Below are positions 9,081-17,170 of a stretch of 64,000 nucleotides of DNA, one piece after another. Positions within the stretch are counted from its first letter, which is position 1. Every line of letters starts with the position of its first letter. The position numbers were made by a program, and so were the translations under genes. Source of the DNA: Myxococcus stipitatus (GTDB lineage: Bacteria > Myxococcota > Myxococcia > Myxococcales > Myxococcaceae); NCBI RefSeq assembly GCF_038561935.1, contig NZ_CP102770.1, positions 4,526,001 through 4,590,000 on the forward strand, given 5' to 3'. The notes beneath the pieces are model-generated. The model ran no database searches and was not told where the DNA came from. It saw only the letters and a list, made by a program, of their open reading frames with translations.

Positions 9081-11024
9081 CTACCCGGGCCAGGGCGACA
9101 GCTTCTCGCGCTCGTACTTCTGGAGCAGCGCGTGGGTGGCGCGCGCGGCGGTCTCCACCTCCGCTCGGCCGAGCCCCTTGGGAAGGTCGGCGATGAGGGT
9201 GGGGAACGCGCCGTCGAAGACGAGCAGGTTCTCCAGCTCCAGCGGGTCGTTCTTCAGGTCATAGAGCTCCCACTGGTCGGCGTGAGTCCCCGACGGGTCC
9301 CACGTCCTCGCCAGCTTCCAGCGCGGCGTGCGGACGCACCGGACGTGGTTGGGCTGGCACACCGCGCCCGACGCGAGGAAGGGCACCTTGCCCGCGCGCG
9401 TGGAGCCCTCGCGCAGCGCCTCGACGGCGCGGACGAACACGGAGAACAGGGCCTCGTCGTGTTCCTGGTGCGGGTCGCCGTTGGGCGGCAGCGGCTCGGT
9501 GATTTCGTCGTCGGTGACGAAGAGCACGCCCTCGCGTGTGCTGCCATCGGGCTCCGTGACGGTGCTCGTCTCGCCGCGCGCGAGCGGGCTCAGGTCCGCG
9601 CCGACGAAGGGCGGCACGGGGCGGTGCAGGCGCAGCTCGGTGCGAATCTCCGCCACTTCGCCACGGGAGATGCCGGCGAGTCCGAGCAGCGTGGGGAGCA
9701 CGTCCACGTGGCTGGTGAGGGCGTCAATCTGTCGCGTCTTCGGAGGTGACTCCTTCGTCGGGAAGCGCACGACCAGCGGCACGTGGAGCGCCTCCTGATA
9801 GGCCGTGTGCCACTTCTCCATCATGTAGCCGTGGGCGCCGGCGTATTCGCCGTGGTCCGAGAGGAACACCACCAGCGTGTTGTCCGCCTGGCCGCTCTCC
9901 TCGAGCGTGTTCAGCACGCGCGCGATGTGGCCATCCACCAGGTGGATGAGCCACGTGTAGTACTGGTTGAAGCGCAAGGTGGACACGTCGGGCGCGGCGG
10001 TGAGCTGGAAGGGGATGCCCGAGTTGAGCGTGACGGTGACGGGGTCGATGCCCTCCTTCGCCTGGTGCAGGGAGAGCCCCGTCTTCGACGCGAGCGCCAG
10101 CCCCATCTTGTAGGCGTAGTCGCGCTGGCAGCTGGGCTTGTTGACCAGCGGGTCGTGCACGTTGGGCGGCAGGTGGGCGTTGTGCTGAGGAAAGTCGAGC
10201 GGGTTCAGCGCGAACGACAGGGTGCCCGCGACGGGGACGACGGAGCGCGCCGTCGGGCCCGGGACGGACAAGGGCCCCAGCGGCGCGGACGTGGAGTCGA
10301 GCTGCCGCGGGAGGATGGGGTAGGTCGCGATGTCATGGGGGTTGGTGAAGGACGCGACGGCGAACCAGGGCTGGGGCTCGGTCGAGGGCGGGTTGCCGAG
10401 CGGCGCCACATAGGCCTGCTCTCCGAGAGCCCGGTTGTAGGGCTGTCCCAGCGCCATGCGACGCAGGAACGCGCAGGCCAGGTCCGCGAAGCCCACGTCC
10501 CGGAAGGCGCCCAGGTTGTTGACGGAGGAGCCATGCGGCTCCGGATACGACAGCTCCCAGTCGTCGAAGCCATAGCGCTTCAGCGAGTGCTCGGGCGGGT
10601 TGCTGACGTGCCACTTGCCGAAGTAGTGCGTGTGATAGCCGGCCTGCTGGAACCAGTGGCCGATGGTGGGAATCCCCTCGGGGGACAGCCACGGGAAGGC
10701 CGAGGCATCCCCGCTCTTGAAGAGTCCATCCGTCTGCGTGACGCCCGTGCGCGTGCCGTACTGGCCCGTGTAGATGGCGGCGCGGCTGGGGATGCAGGCC
10801 GAGGCGGCGATGGTGTGGTTTCGGAAGACGGCCGCGTTCTTTCGCAGGGCGGCGAAGCCCGGGAAGAACTTCCGGAAGGGATTGTCCTCACCGCCCTCGT
10901 CGATGAAGCCGAGGATGTCTTTGATGCCGGGGAGGAAGCCCCCGTCCGGCCCGTAGGCGAACCGGGGGAACATGAGCTGATCCACCGTGAGCAGGAGGAT
11001 ATTGGGGCGCGCGGATTTCGACAT
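9081..11024 (-). CDS. Type I sulfatase (arylsulfatase superfamily)
   Basis: 647 residues. Near the start is the metal site NILLLTVDQLM; the activation motif is Cys77-Ile-Pro-Ser-Arg81 followed by AAIYTGQYGTR, so Cys77 should be converted to formylglycine. Further family blocks are HYFGKWHV and VVFLSDHGEYAGAHG. Expected action: hydrolysis of a sulfate (or phosphonate) ester with a Ca2+ ion. No sulfatase-modifying enzyme or sulfate-transport gene is nearby, so the substrate is open. There is no clear signal peptide, suggesting a cytoplasmic location. The start at 11024 has AGAGGT upstream and begins the usual short lead-in. Confidence 0.88.
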   Translation of the reverse strand: MSKSARPNILLLTVDQLMFPRFAYGPDGGFLPGIKDILGFIDEGGEDNPFRKFFPGFAALRKNAAVFRNHTIAASACIPSRAAIYTGQYGTRTGVTQTDGLFKSGDASAFPWLSPEGIPTIGHWFQQAGYHTHYFGKWHVSNPPEHSLKRYGFDDWELSYPEPHGSSVNNLGAFRDVGFADLACAFLRRMALGQPYNRALGEQAYVAPLGNPPSTEPQPWFAVASFTNPHDIATYPILPRQLDSTSAPLGPLSVPGPTARSVVPVAGTLSFALNPLDFPQHNAHLPPNVHDPLVNKPSCQRDYAYKMGLALASKTGLSLHQAKEGIDPVTVTLNSGIPFQLTAAPDVSTLRFNQYYTWLIHLVDGHIARVLNTLEESGQADNTLVVFLSDHGEYAGAHGYMMEKWHTAYQEALHVPLVVRFPTKESPPKTRQIDALTSHVDVLPTLLGLAGISRGEVAEIRTELRLHRPVPPFVGADLSPLARGETSTVTEPDGSTREGVLFVTDDEITEPLPPNGDPHQEHDEALFSVFVRAVEALREGSTRAGKVPFLASGAVCQPNHVRCVRTPRWKLARTWDPSGTHADQWELYDLKNDPLELENLLVFDGAFPTLIADLPKGLGRAEVETAARATHALLQKYEREKLSPWPG

Positions 11025-11242
11025 GGGGGCGGACCTCTGGAATCGGGGCGTGCAATCGATTGCATCCACCGTGCCGAGAGGGGTTGACGCAGCGTGAAGC
11101 CCCTGGGGCCGGTGGACCCGGGTCGGGTCCTCGCGTGGTGTCGGGACGCGTGCGCGTACGGCGTGGACGCGGCTTCGCCCGGGAGGCAAGCACCAAGAGT
11201 GCCTTGACGTCGCCGCTCGGGCCCCCCATCCTGCCGCGCCCC

Positions 11243-11887
11243 ATGCCTGTCCTCCGTGGTGCCGTCACCTTCTCGCGCTTCCGCGTCGAACACGCGAAGG
11301 AAGCGCCTTCCGACATCAAGCGCTGGCTGACCCGTGGCCTCAAGGCGCACGCCTTCGAGCCCATTGACCGCCGCTCCGAGGATGACCGCGCCGCCGGCTT
11401 CGTGGAGCTGGAGAACGCCGACGCCGTCGACTTCTCCGCCGGCCGCGTCTTCTATGGCGAGTACGCGCTCTTCTCCTTCCGCATCGACTCGCTCAAGGTT
11501 CCCGCGGCGGCGATGAAGGCGGAGCTGGCGAAGTGGTCCGCCCAATTCGAGCAGGAGAATGACCGGCCCGCCAGCCGAGCCGAGAAGACGCAGGCCAAGG
11601 CGCAGATCAAGCAGATGCTGCGCACGCGCGCCACGCCTCGCACCAACGTGCTGGACGTGAGCTGGAACCAGTCGACGCAGCAGATGCAGATCTGGGCCGC
11701 GTCTCGCAAGGTGGTGGAGGAGATCATCATCGCGTTGGAGAACGCGCTGTCGCTGAAGTTCGTGGGCCTGACGCCCGCGGCCATCGCGCAGACGTCGGGA
11801 CTCGACGAGGGGGCCCTGGGGCCCACCGCGGAGCTGATTGGCATGGACCTGCCGGCGACGGCGGAGGTGGCGCATGGGGAAGCGTGA
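11243..11887 (+). CDS. rdgC: RdgC-like protein, N-terminal part
   Basis: 214 residues resembling the first two-thirds of RdgC: an N-terminal FSRFRVEHA strand, a region ending HAFEPIDRRSEDDRAAGFVE, the basic helix EKTQAKAQIKQMLRTRATPR, and DVSWNQSTQQMQIWAAS followed by LENALSLKFVGLTPAAIA. RdgC forms rings on DNA and modulates RecA. The usual family length is about 300 residues; this frame stops early and the next gene starts inside it (ATG at 11874, 14-base overlap). Together the two products would approximate a longer RdgC, so this may be a split form with translational coupling. Confidence 0.65.
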   Translation: MPVLRGAVTFSRFRVEHAKEAPSDIKRWLTRGLKAHAFEPIDRRSEDDRAAGFVELENADAVDFSAGRVFYGEYALFSFRIDSLKVPAAAMKAELAKWSAQFEQENDRPASRAEKTQAKAQIKQMLRTRATPRTNVLDVSWNQSTQQMQIWAASRKVVEEIIIALENALSLKFVGLTPAAIAQTSGLDEGALGPTAELIGMDLPATAEVAHGEA

Positions 11888-12563
11888 TCAGGCGCGGGCG
11901 GATGCGGCCTTCGCACGAGGAGAGGTCGGCGTCGACGGCGCCGCCACCGAGGAGACGAAGGACGTCGCCGAGGTCGAGAAGGGGCAAGCCCGCGAGCAGC
12001 TGCTCCGGGGCCGCGCCTACCTGGGCCGCGAGCTGCTGACGTGGCTCCTGTGGCGCTCGGAGACGGGCGACGCGCTGGTGGAGCACGAGGGCACGGGCGT
12101 CGTCGTGCTCTTCATGGGCCGCATCATCCTGCGCGGCGTGGCGGGCGACGTCACGGAGATGAGCGCGAAGGGCACCCTGGCTCCGTACTCGCTTCAGGTG
12201 AAGGAGGCCCTGGACAAGGGACTCCTCGTGGCGCAGGCGCGCATCCGCTTCACCCACGGCGAGAAGGAGTACGAGGCCACGCTGGACTCGGAGTTCCTCG
12301 ACGTCCGCGCCGCGAAGCTGCCGGCGCTGATGAGCGAGGAGGAGGACGACCAGCTCAACGAGCGCCTGTTCCTCACCGAGCAGCTCTCGGCGATGGTGGA
12401 CGCGCTGGTGAACGCCTTCCTCAAGGTGCGCGTGGGGAAGACGTGGAGCAAGCAGGTCGTCCCGGCGATGAAGGAGTGGATGAAGGGCGACGAGCAGGGC
12501 GCGGACGCGCTCGCGAAGGCCTCTCGCGCGCGGGGCAAGGAAGCCCGCGCCGCCCGCCACTGA
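11874..12563 (+). CDS. Probable C-terminal half of a split RdgC-like protein
   Basis: 229 residues. After a charged N-terminus, YLGRELLTWLLWRSETGDAL resembles the RdgC block that follows the RecA-modulating core, and the last third (LMSEEEDDQLNERLFLTEQLSAMVD then LVNAFLKV) resembles the acidic helical RdgC C-terminus. The middle strands GTGVVVLFMGRIILRGVAG and ARIRFTHGEKEYEATLDS fit its beta-rich part. It overlaps the preceding frame by 14 bases, so both are likely made from one message. The assignment rests on remembered family patterns; the alternative is an unrelated hypothetical protein in the same operon. Confidence 0.5.
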   Translation: MGKRDQARADAAFARGEVGVDGAATEETKDVAEVEKGQAREQLLRGRAYLGRELLTWLLWRSETGDALVEHEGTGVVVLFMGRIILRGVAGDVTEMSAKGTLAPYSLQVKEALDKGLLVAQARIRFTHGEKEYEATLDSEFLDVRAAKLPALMSEEEDDQLNERLFLTEQLSAMVDALVNAFLKVRVGKTWSKQVVPAMKEWMKGDEQGADALAKASRARGKEARAARH

Positions 12564-12605
12564 GTCACCGCCGTCCTGCTTCGTGGGCCCGCGACGACGG
12601 CGGGC

Positions 12606-13466
12606 TCACGGAGCCGGTGGCGCGAGCGCGCGGAAGCCCTCCGCGACCGCGACGCCGATGTTGCTCATCAGGTCCTGCCGCGCGTTGACCACGTACAGGT
12701 GCGGCGTCAGCGCCCAGATCTCACGCTGGATGCGGCGGGGCGCGGGCTGGGTGCCCAGCTCCGCTTGAAGCAGCGGCAGCACCTTGTCGGAGAGCCGCAG
12801 CGCGGTGTCCATGACGAAGATGCTCAGGTGGGGACGCAGCGCGCGCACCCGGCGGAAGAAGGCCCCCACCTCATCGGGCGCCAGGTGCTTGGGCGGCGAG
12901 GACTTCATCTCCAGGTAGACGAGCCGGCCCTCCGCGGTGGCGACGACGTCCAGGTCCCCGCCCACGTCGGGCGCGTGGAACTTCACGCCCGCGGCCACGT
13001 CGAAGCCGAAGCGGACGCGCAGCTCGTGGGCGACGTACCACTCCAGCGTGCCGCCGAAGCTGGCGGCGGGGTAGCGCAGCCGGTAGCGCCCCTCGGGCTC
13101 GCGCACGGCCAGGTCCATGGCCACCAGGCCCTCGGCGAAGTCCGTGGCGCGCGCGGGCTCCAGGTAGCGCGTGGCCTCCAGCGGCGTGAAGCTGCCCTGT
13201 CGCAGGATGGCGCCGCGCAGGAAGAGGCGGAAGGCATAGTGCCCCAGCCGCTCCACGAGCTGCTCCGCGCGAGCGCCTCGCACGTCGGCGGGGAAGGGCA
13301 GGTCCAGCGGCGCCACGGTGGCCTGGAAGCCCCGGCGCGCCAGCATGGCCAGGGGCTCATTTCCCGGCGGGGGCAGCACGCGCGTCGTGGGGGCGGCGCT
13401 GGCTTCGTCCAGCTCCAGCTCACGCGCCGTGGGGAGCTCTTCCTCGTGGGGCGGCTGAACCGTCAT
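12606..13466 (-). CDS. PD-(D/E)XK nuclease-like protein, function unknown
   Basis: 286 residues. The C-terminal half has GGDLDVVATAEGRLVYLEMKSS: an Asp, a spaced strand and E-M-K, the layout of the PD-(D/E)XK nuclease core, preceded by a helix containing WYVAHELRVRFGF. The N-terminal half has a winged-helix-like stretch (FRLFLRGAILRQGSFTPLEATRY). This could be a nuclease, or a degenerate member of the fold used for binding. It converges on the RdgC-like pair (42-base gap) but is on the opposite strand, so they are not co-transcribed. No signal peptide is seen. Confidence 0.55.
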   Translation of the reverse strand: MTVQPPHEEELPTARELELDEASAAPTTRVLPPPGNEPLAMLARRGFQATVAPLDLPFPADVRGARAEQLVERLGHYAFRLFLRGAILRQGSFTPLEATRYLEPARATDFAEGLVAMDLAVREPEGRYRLRYPAASFGGTLEWYVAHELRVRFGFDVAAGVKFHAPDVGGDLDVVATAEGRLVYLEMKSSPPKHLAPDEVGAFFRRVRALRPHLSIFVMDTALRLSDKVLPLLQAELGTQPAPRRIQREIWALTPHLYVVNARQDLMSNIGVAVAEGFRALAPPAP

Positions 13467-13520
13467 GGCCCCACCCTAGTCTCTTCCCGAGGCCCGTGCG
13501 CTGCGCCGGTGCGACGGGGC

Positions 13521-13952
13521 TCACTGGACGTAGACGGGGCAGTAGCGCAGGAACTCCGTCACCGGGGGCTGGCAGAGCTGGAGCAGTCGCGCGTCGTCGC
13601 CGAAGCTCTTGCTCTGGGCCTGGAGGAAGCAGGAGGCCGGGTCATCGTTGCTCGTGGCGAACTGGCAGAGCTGGAGCGCCTGGCCTTGGGTCAGCGAGCC
13701 TTCCTTCTGGACGCGGATGAAGCACTCCGCGGGCGCGGTGGAGCGGGCGCCTCGGCACAGCTGGGTGGCGGTGTAGTCGTCCGACGCCTGGGTCGCGGCC
13801 GTGTAGCAGGAGACCTGGGGAGCGGTGCTCTGCTGGGCCTCATCGTCCTGTGCGAACGCACCGCCGGGGGCCAGGGCGCCGAGCAGCACGCTCAGCCCTC
13901 CCAGGCCCGCGAGGTGGCGAAACAACGGGAGTCTCGAGCTGTCTGGGGTCAT
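13521..13952 (-). CDS. Small secreted protein with Cys-containing ~30-residue repeats
   Basis: 143 residues with a signal-peptide-like start ending GGAFAQ. The mature part has about three related units of roughly 30 residues built as L-C, a few residues, A-x-S, PA-x-C-F. Copies are TQLCRGARSTAPAECF, LQLCQFATSNDDPASCF and a shorter LQLCQPPVTEFLRYC. The paired cysteines suggest disulfides in an exported protein. No known family is recognised. Confidence 0.65.
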   Translation of the reverse strand: MTPDSSRLPLFRHLAGLGGLSVLLGALAPGGAFAQDDEAQQSTAPQVSCYTAATQASDDYTATQLCRGARSTAPAECFIRVQKEGSLTQGQALQLCQFATSNDDPASCFLQAQSKSFGDDARLLQLCQPPVTEFLRYCPVYVQ

Positions 13953-14053
13953 CGCGGGCCTCGTGCCAGGAATCTAGGCAGGGCCCCGCGCGGGGTGAGT
14001 CAGTCGGAGGTGAGGCCGCTTCCTTGGACGGTCGGCCTCACGCTCCGATCGGG

Positions 14054-14281
14054 CTACGACGGACTTGAATCCTCGCTCGGAGCCGGGCGGCGCCGCGCTC
14101 GCACCTTGTCCAGCGACTGCTTCGCCAGGAGGAGCGCACCGGCTCCCAGGGTGGCCTGGATGAGGATGGTCATGACGCCGCCGCTTCCTTTGACGAAGAT
14201 GAGCTGTTCGAGCACGCGCAACGTCGCCAGCGCTCCGAAGGCGCCGAAGAAGATGATCCGCAGGTACAGATAGAAGGTCAT
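14054..14281 (-). CDS. Small membrane protein, unknown
   Basis: 75 residues. Two hydrophobic stretches, LRIIFFGAFGALATLRVL (about 7-24) and VMTILIQATLGAGALLLA (about 36-53), would make two membrane segments with a basic, proline-containing tail (KVRARRRPAPSE) probably in the cytoplasm. No recognised family. It is followed 24 bases upstream by the next minus-strand frame (14306-14695), so the two may share a transcript. Confidence 0.5.
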   Translation of the reverse strand: MTFYLYLRIIFFGAFGALATLRVLEQLIFVKGSGGVMTILIQATLGAGALLLAKQSLDKVRARRRPAPSEDSSPS

Positions 14282-14305
14282 TGCGGCGTCATGCTCGCAC
14301 GCGCA

Positions 14306-14695
14306 TCACCAGGGGTCGACGCCCTTCTTCTCCGACGGCGTCTGCGTATACGAGGTCTTGTACACCGCGCCCGCGGCATTCAGGGTCGCGCCGAGAAGCT
14401 CGATGCTTCCCTGGCGCAGCTCGCCCTTCAGGAGGTTCTTGGTGCCGTCCTTCAGGAAGGAGATGGACTCGAGCCCGTGCGCGGTGAACTCGCTGCGGTC
14501 GCCGGTCTCCACCTTCTTGACGTTGTCGATGACGCTCTTCTGGGAGCTCTTGGAGATGCCGTAGTTGAAGGCATCCAGCACCATGTTCACGCCCTGGACC
14601 TGCTGGGAGTAGTCGCTCTTCTTGCCCTGCGTGGTCGCGTCGATCTCCTTGCGCGCGGGGTTCGTGATGACGTGGTTGCTGATTCGCTTGAGCAT
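14306..14695 (-). CDS. Hypothetical protein, 129 residues
   Basis: The start at 14695 is chosen for the strong AGGAGAGAAGG site just upstream. The product is polar at first (NPARKEIDATTQGKKSDYSQ), then has a more hydrophobic helical tail with ELLGATLNAAGAVYKTSY. There are no cysteines, no signal peptide and no motif I recognise. It runs divergently from the first cupin gene with about 170 bases between them, so shared regulation with that cluster is possible but not shown. Confidence 0.6.
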   Translation of the reverse strand: MLKRISNHVITNPARKEIDATTQGKKSDYSQQVQGVNMVLDAFNYGISKSSQKSVIDNVKKVETGDRSEFTAHGLESISFLKDGTKNLLKGELRQGSIELLGATLNAAGAVYKTSYTQTPSEKKGVDPW

Positions 14696-14863
14696 GGCCT
14701 TCTCTCCTGAGGGGGCGGGGCCCGGAGGCAGCCCGCGCTGGGACACTCTGAAAAGATTGTCGGCGGATGTGCGCAGGAGTTTCCGGTGTCATTTTTCCGC
14801 CCACATCCGTGCCCGCACTCGGGGTCCTGTACAGTGAGGCCCTTCCTCGGCCGTGGAGAGGGC

Positions 14864-15871
14864 ATGGCGGACGTGGCACCCAGCCTTGGGGCGGACTGGC
14901 GGGAGTGGCTGGCGGAGAACGTGGTGCGGGGCGTGGACGTGGAGCGCCTGGTCGACACCCTCGTGACCGCGGGGCTCCCCCCCGACACGGCGCGCGCGGA
15001 GGTCGCCGCCACGCAAGCGCACCCCGCGGTGCGGGCGGGGCTCGGACACACGCGGCTGCATGAGGACACGCTGTCGCTGCTCGACACGCGCGTCCGGCTC
15101 CATCGCCACGCCGGAGCACATCGCCGGGTGGCGCGGCACAAGGACCTGCCCATCGCGGAGGTGATGACCCGCTACTACCTGGCCCACCGCCCGGTGCTGC
15201 TCGAGGGCTTCATGCGCGACTGGCCGCTGATGACGCGCTGGACGCCGCAATCCCTCGCAAGCGCGCTGGGGGATGTCGAGGTGGAGGTGATGGCGGGGAG
15301 AGAGGCTCGCGCGGACCATGACCTGGAGCCGGACGCCTGCCGCACGGTGATGCGCCTGGCGGAGTTCGTCCGCAGGCTGGAGGAGGGCGGGCCCAGCAAT
15401 GACCTCTACCTCACGGCGCGCAACTTCGCGCTGGAGCGGGAGGAGCTGCGCGGGCTGCTGGACGACGTGCGCTACCCTCCGGGACTGCTCCGGAAGTCAG
15501 CGCGTCCAGGCGCGGTGAAGCTCTGGGTGGGCCCCGCGGGGACGCTGACGGGGCTGCATCACGACCTGGGCACGGTCCTCTTCGGACAAGTGTTCGGGCG
15601 CAAACGCTTTCGCCTCATTCCCTCGTTCCACACGCACCACGTCTATAGCCATCTCGAGGTGTGGAGTCAGGTCGACGCGGAGCGGCCGGACCTCACACGC
15701 TTCCCCGCGTATCGCGAGGCGGACGTGCTCGAGGTCATCGTGGAGCCGGGTGACATGCTGTTGATTCCAGCCGGATGGTGGCACTGGGTGCATGCGCTGG
15801 ACGTCAGCGTGTCCGTCACCTTCCAGGAGTTCGACGTCCCGGAGGGCAATACCTGGTGGAAGCTGGGATGA
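14864..15871 (+). CDS. JmjC-like cupin_8 hydroxylase, first of three paralogues
   Basis: 335 residues. A helical N-terminal module (about 1-80; WREWLAENVVRGVDVERLVD, then HPAVR) is shared with the two following paralogues. The cupin part has the entry RPVLLEGFMRDWP, the metal motif HxD as His232-His233-Asp234 in TGLHHDLG, the strand GQVFGRKRFRLIPS and the distal ligand His307 in IPAGWWHWVHAL. These are the Fe(II)/2-oxoglutarate ligands of the FIH/JmjC-type hydroxylases, which hydroxylate side chains in proteins or peptides. GGAGAGGGC precedes the start. The substrate is unknown; a small proline-rich frame on the other strand follows directly. Confidence 0.8.
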   Translation: MADVAPSLGADWREWLAENVVRGVDVERLVDTLVTAGLPPDTARAEVAATQAHPAVRAGLGHTRLHEDTLSLLDTRVRLHRHAGAHRRVARHKDLPIAEVMTRYYLAHRPVLLEGFMRDWPLMTRWTPQSLASALGDVEVEVMAGREARADHDLEPDACRTVMRLAEFVRRLEEGGPSNDLYLTARNFALEREELRGLLDDVRYPPGLLRKSARPGAVKLWVGPAGTLTGLHHDLGTVLFGQVFGRKRFRLIPSFHTHHVYSHLEVWSQVDAERPDLTRFPAYREADVLEVIVEPGDMLLIPAGWWHWVHALDVSVSVTFQEFDVPEGNTWWKLG

Positions 15872-15889
15872 CAGCTTCGCGCCGCGCGC

Positions 15890-16057
15890 TCACTTCTCGA
15901 GCGGAGGCGTGGTGGGCGGCTCGGTGGGAGGAGTGCGCTCCCGGGGAGGCGCGATGTGACCTCCGGGATTGGGGACGATGCGCGGTGCCTGACGCGTGGC
16001 GGGATTGGGCGGCTGAAGCGGAGCGTTCTTCGGATCAGGAGCCTTGGGCGTCGTCAT
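15890..16057 (-). CDS. Small proline-rich ORF between two cupin genes
   Basis: 55 codons from ATG to TGA, with AGGGGAACGC just before the ATG. The product begins MTTPKAPDPKNAPLQPPNP and ends EPPTTPPLEK; about a third is proline, with no cysteine and no hydrophobic stretch, so it should be disordered. It lies on the opposite strand in the gap between cupin genes one and two, and its start faces the second cupin start across 57 bases, a likely shared promoter region. It may be a real small protein or a chance frame in GC-rich DNA; the ribosome site and placement favour a gene. Confidence 0.45.
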   Translation of the reverse strand: MTTPKAPDPKNAPLQPPNPATRQAPRIVPNPGGHIAPPRERTPPTEPPTTPPLEK

Positions 16058-16114
16058 GCGTTCCCCTGTGTGACGTGTGGGTTTGCTCCGGTGGTATATC
16101 GCACCCAGTGAATC

Positions 16115-17170
16115 ATGACTCCTGACGAGCGCGAGAGCCTTCCGCCCCAGGTGCTTTCCTGGCTCGCGGAAAACTTGACCTCGGGGGTGGCGCCCTCCCG
16201 GCTCGCCCTGGAACTGGTCTCATGGGGCTTGTCCCAGACACAGGCGGACCAGGCTGTGCACGCGGTGGCCGAGCACCCCGCGGTGCGTCACGGCCTCCAG
16301 TCCTCCCACCGGCGTCAGGAATTGGAGTCCCTGCTCTCGGCCCGCGCCCTGCTGCATGCCCAGCTCCATCCCGGGCCGTCCCCCCGCGCCGTCGAGCGCC
16401 TGCGCGGCCTGTCCCCGGAGGTGTTCTTCGAGCGCTACTTCGCGCGCAACCAGCCCGTCATCGTGGAGGGGCTGCTGGAGGACTGGCCCGCGCTGAAGCG
16501 CTGGACCCCGGAGTGGCTGGCGGAGCGGTTCGGCGACGAGGAGGTGGAGGTCATGGCGGGCCGAGGCGCCGAGCCGGACCCGGACTTCCACGCGGAGCGG
16601 CTGCGGAGGACCCAGACCATGCGCTCGCTGGTGGCGCAGGTGAGAGGGACGCCCGCGTCGGATGATGTCTATCTCGTGGCGCGAAACAGCCTGCTCTTGA
16701 AGCCCGCCTTTCGCTCCCTGCTCGATGACCTGCGTCCTCCGGCGGGCTTCATCCACCCGGACCTGAGTGCGCCGGACAGCGTCCACCTGTGGTTCGGCCC
16801 CGCGGGGACGCTGTCCAACCTGCACCACGACCACCTCAACATCCTCTTCTGCCAGGTGTTGGGACGGAAGCGCTTCTGGCTCTTGCCTCCCAGCGAGACT
16901 CCGCGCCTCTACAACGACCGGGGTCTCTACAGCGCGGTGGACATCCGCGCTCCGGACGCACGCCGCTTCCCGGACTTCGCGCGAGCCTGTCTGCACTCGT
17001 GTGTGGTGGGGCCCGGGGATGCGCTGTTGATTCCCGTGGGCTGGTGGCACGCGGTGCAGGCGCTGGACGTGAGCCTGTCCGTGACGTTCGTCAGCTTCGA
17101 CAGGCCCGAGCGCAACGTGGAGTGGCGCGACTATTGGATTGGCCCCCGGCCGGAGAAGGTCCAGCGATGA
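16115..17170 (+). CDS. JmjC-like cupin_8 hydroxylase, second paralogue
   Basis: 351 residues, closely similar in layout to the preceding cupin protein: helical module (VLSWLAENLTSGVAPSRLAL), RNQPVIVEGLLEDWPALKRW, metal motif His237-His238-Asp239 in SNLHHDHLN, core strand CQVLGRKRFWLLPPSE, and distal His312 in IPVGWWHAVQAL. All three expected Fe(II) ligands are present, so it is probably active as a 2-oxoglutarate oxygenase. Its stop overlaps the next start in ATGA (17167-17170), the sign of a coupled pair with the third paralogue. No strong ribosome site precedes its own start. Confidence 0.8.
   Translation: MTPDERESLPPQVLSWLAENLTSGVAPSRLALELVSWGLSQTQADQAVHAVAEHPAVRHGLQSSHRRQELESLLSARALLHAQLHPGPSPRAVERLRGLSPEVFFERYFARNQPVIVEGLLEDWPALKRWTPEWLAERFGDEEVEVMAGRGAEPDPDFHAERLRRTQTMRSLVAQVRGTPASDDVYLVARNSLLLKPAFRSLLDDLRPPAGFIHPDLSAPDSVHLWFGPAGTLSNLHHDHLNILFCQVLGRKRFWLLPPSETPRLYNDRGLYSAVDIRAPDARRFPDFARACLHSCVVGPGDALLIPVGWWHAVQALDVSLSVTFVSFDRPERNVEWRDYWIGPRPEKVQR

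Noticed and set aside
15775-16125. Plus-strand frame after the first cupin gene
   Set aside because: It overlaps the first cupin's end, has no ribosome site and gives an Arg/Trp-rich product.
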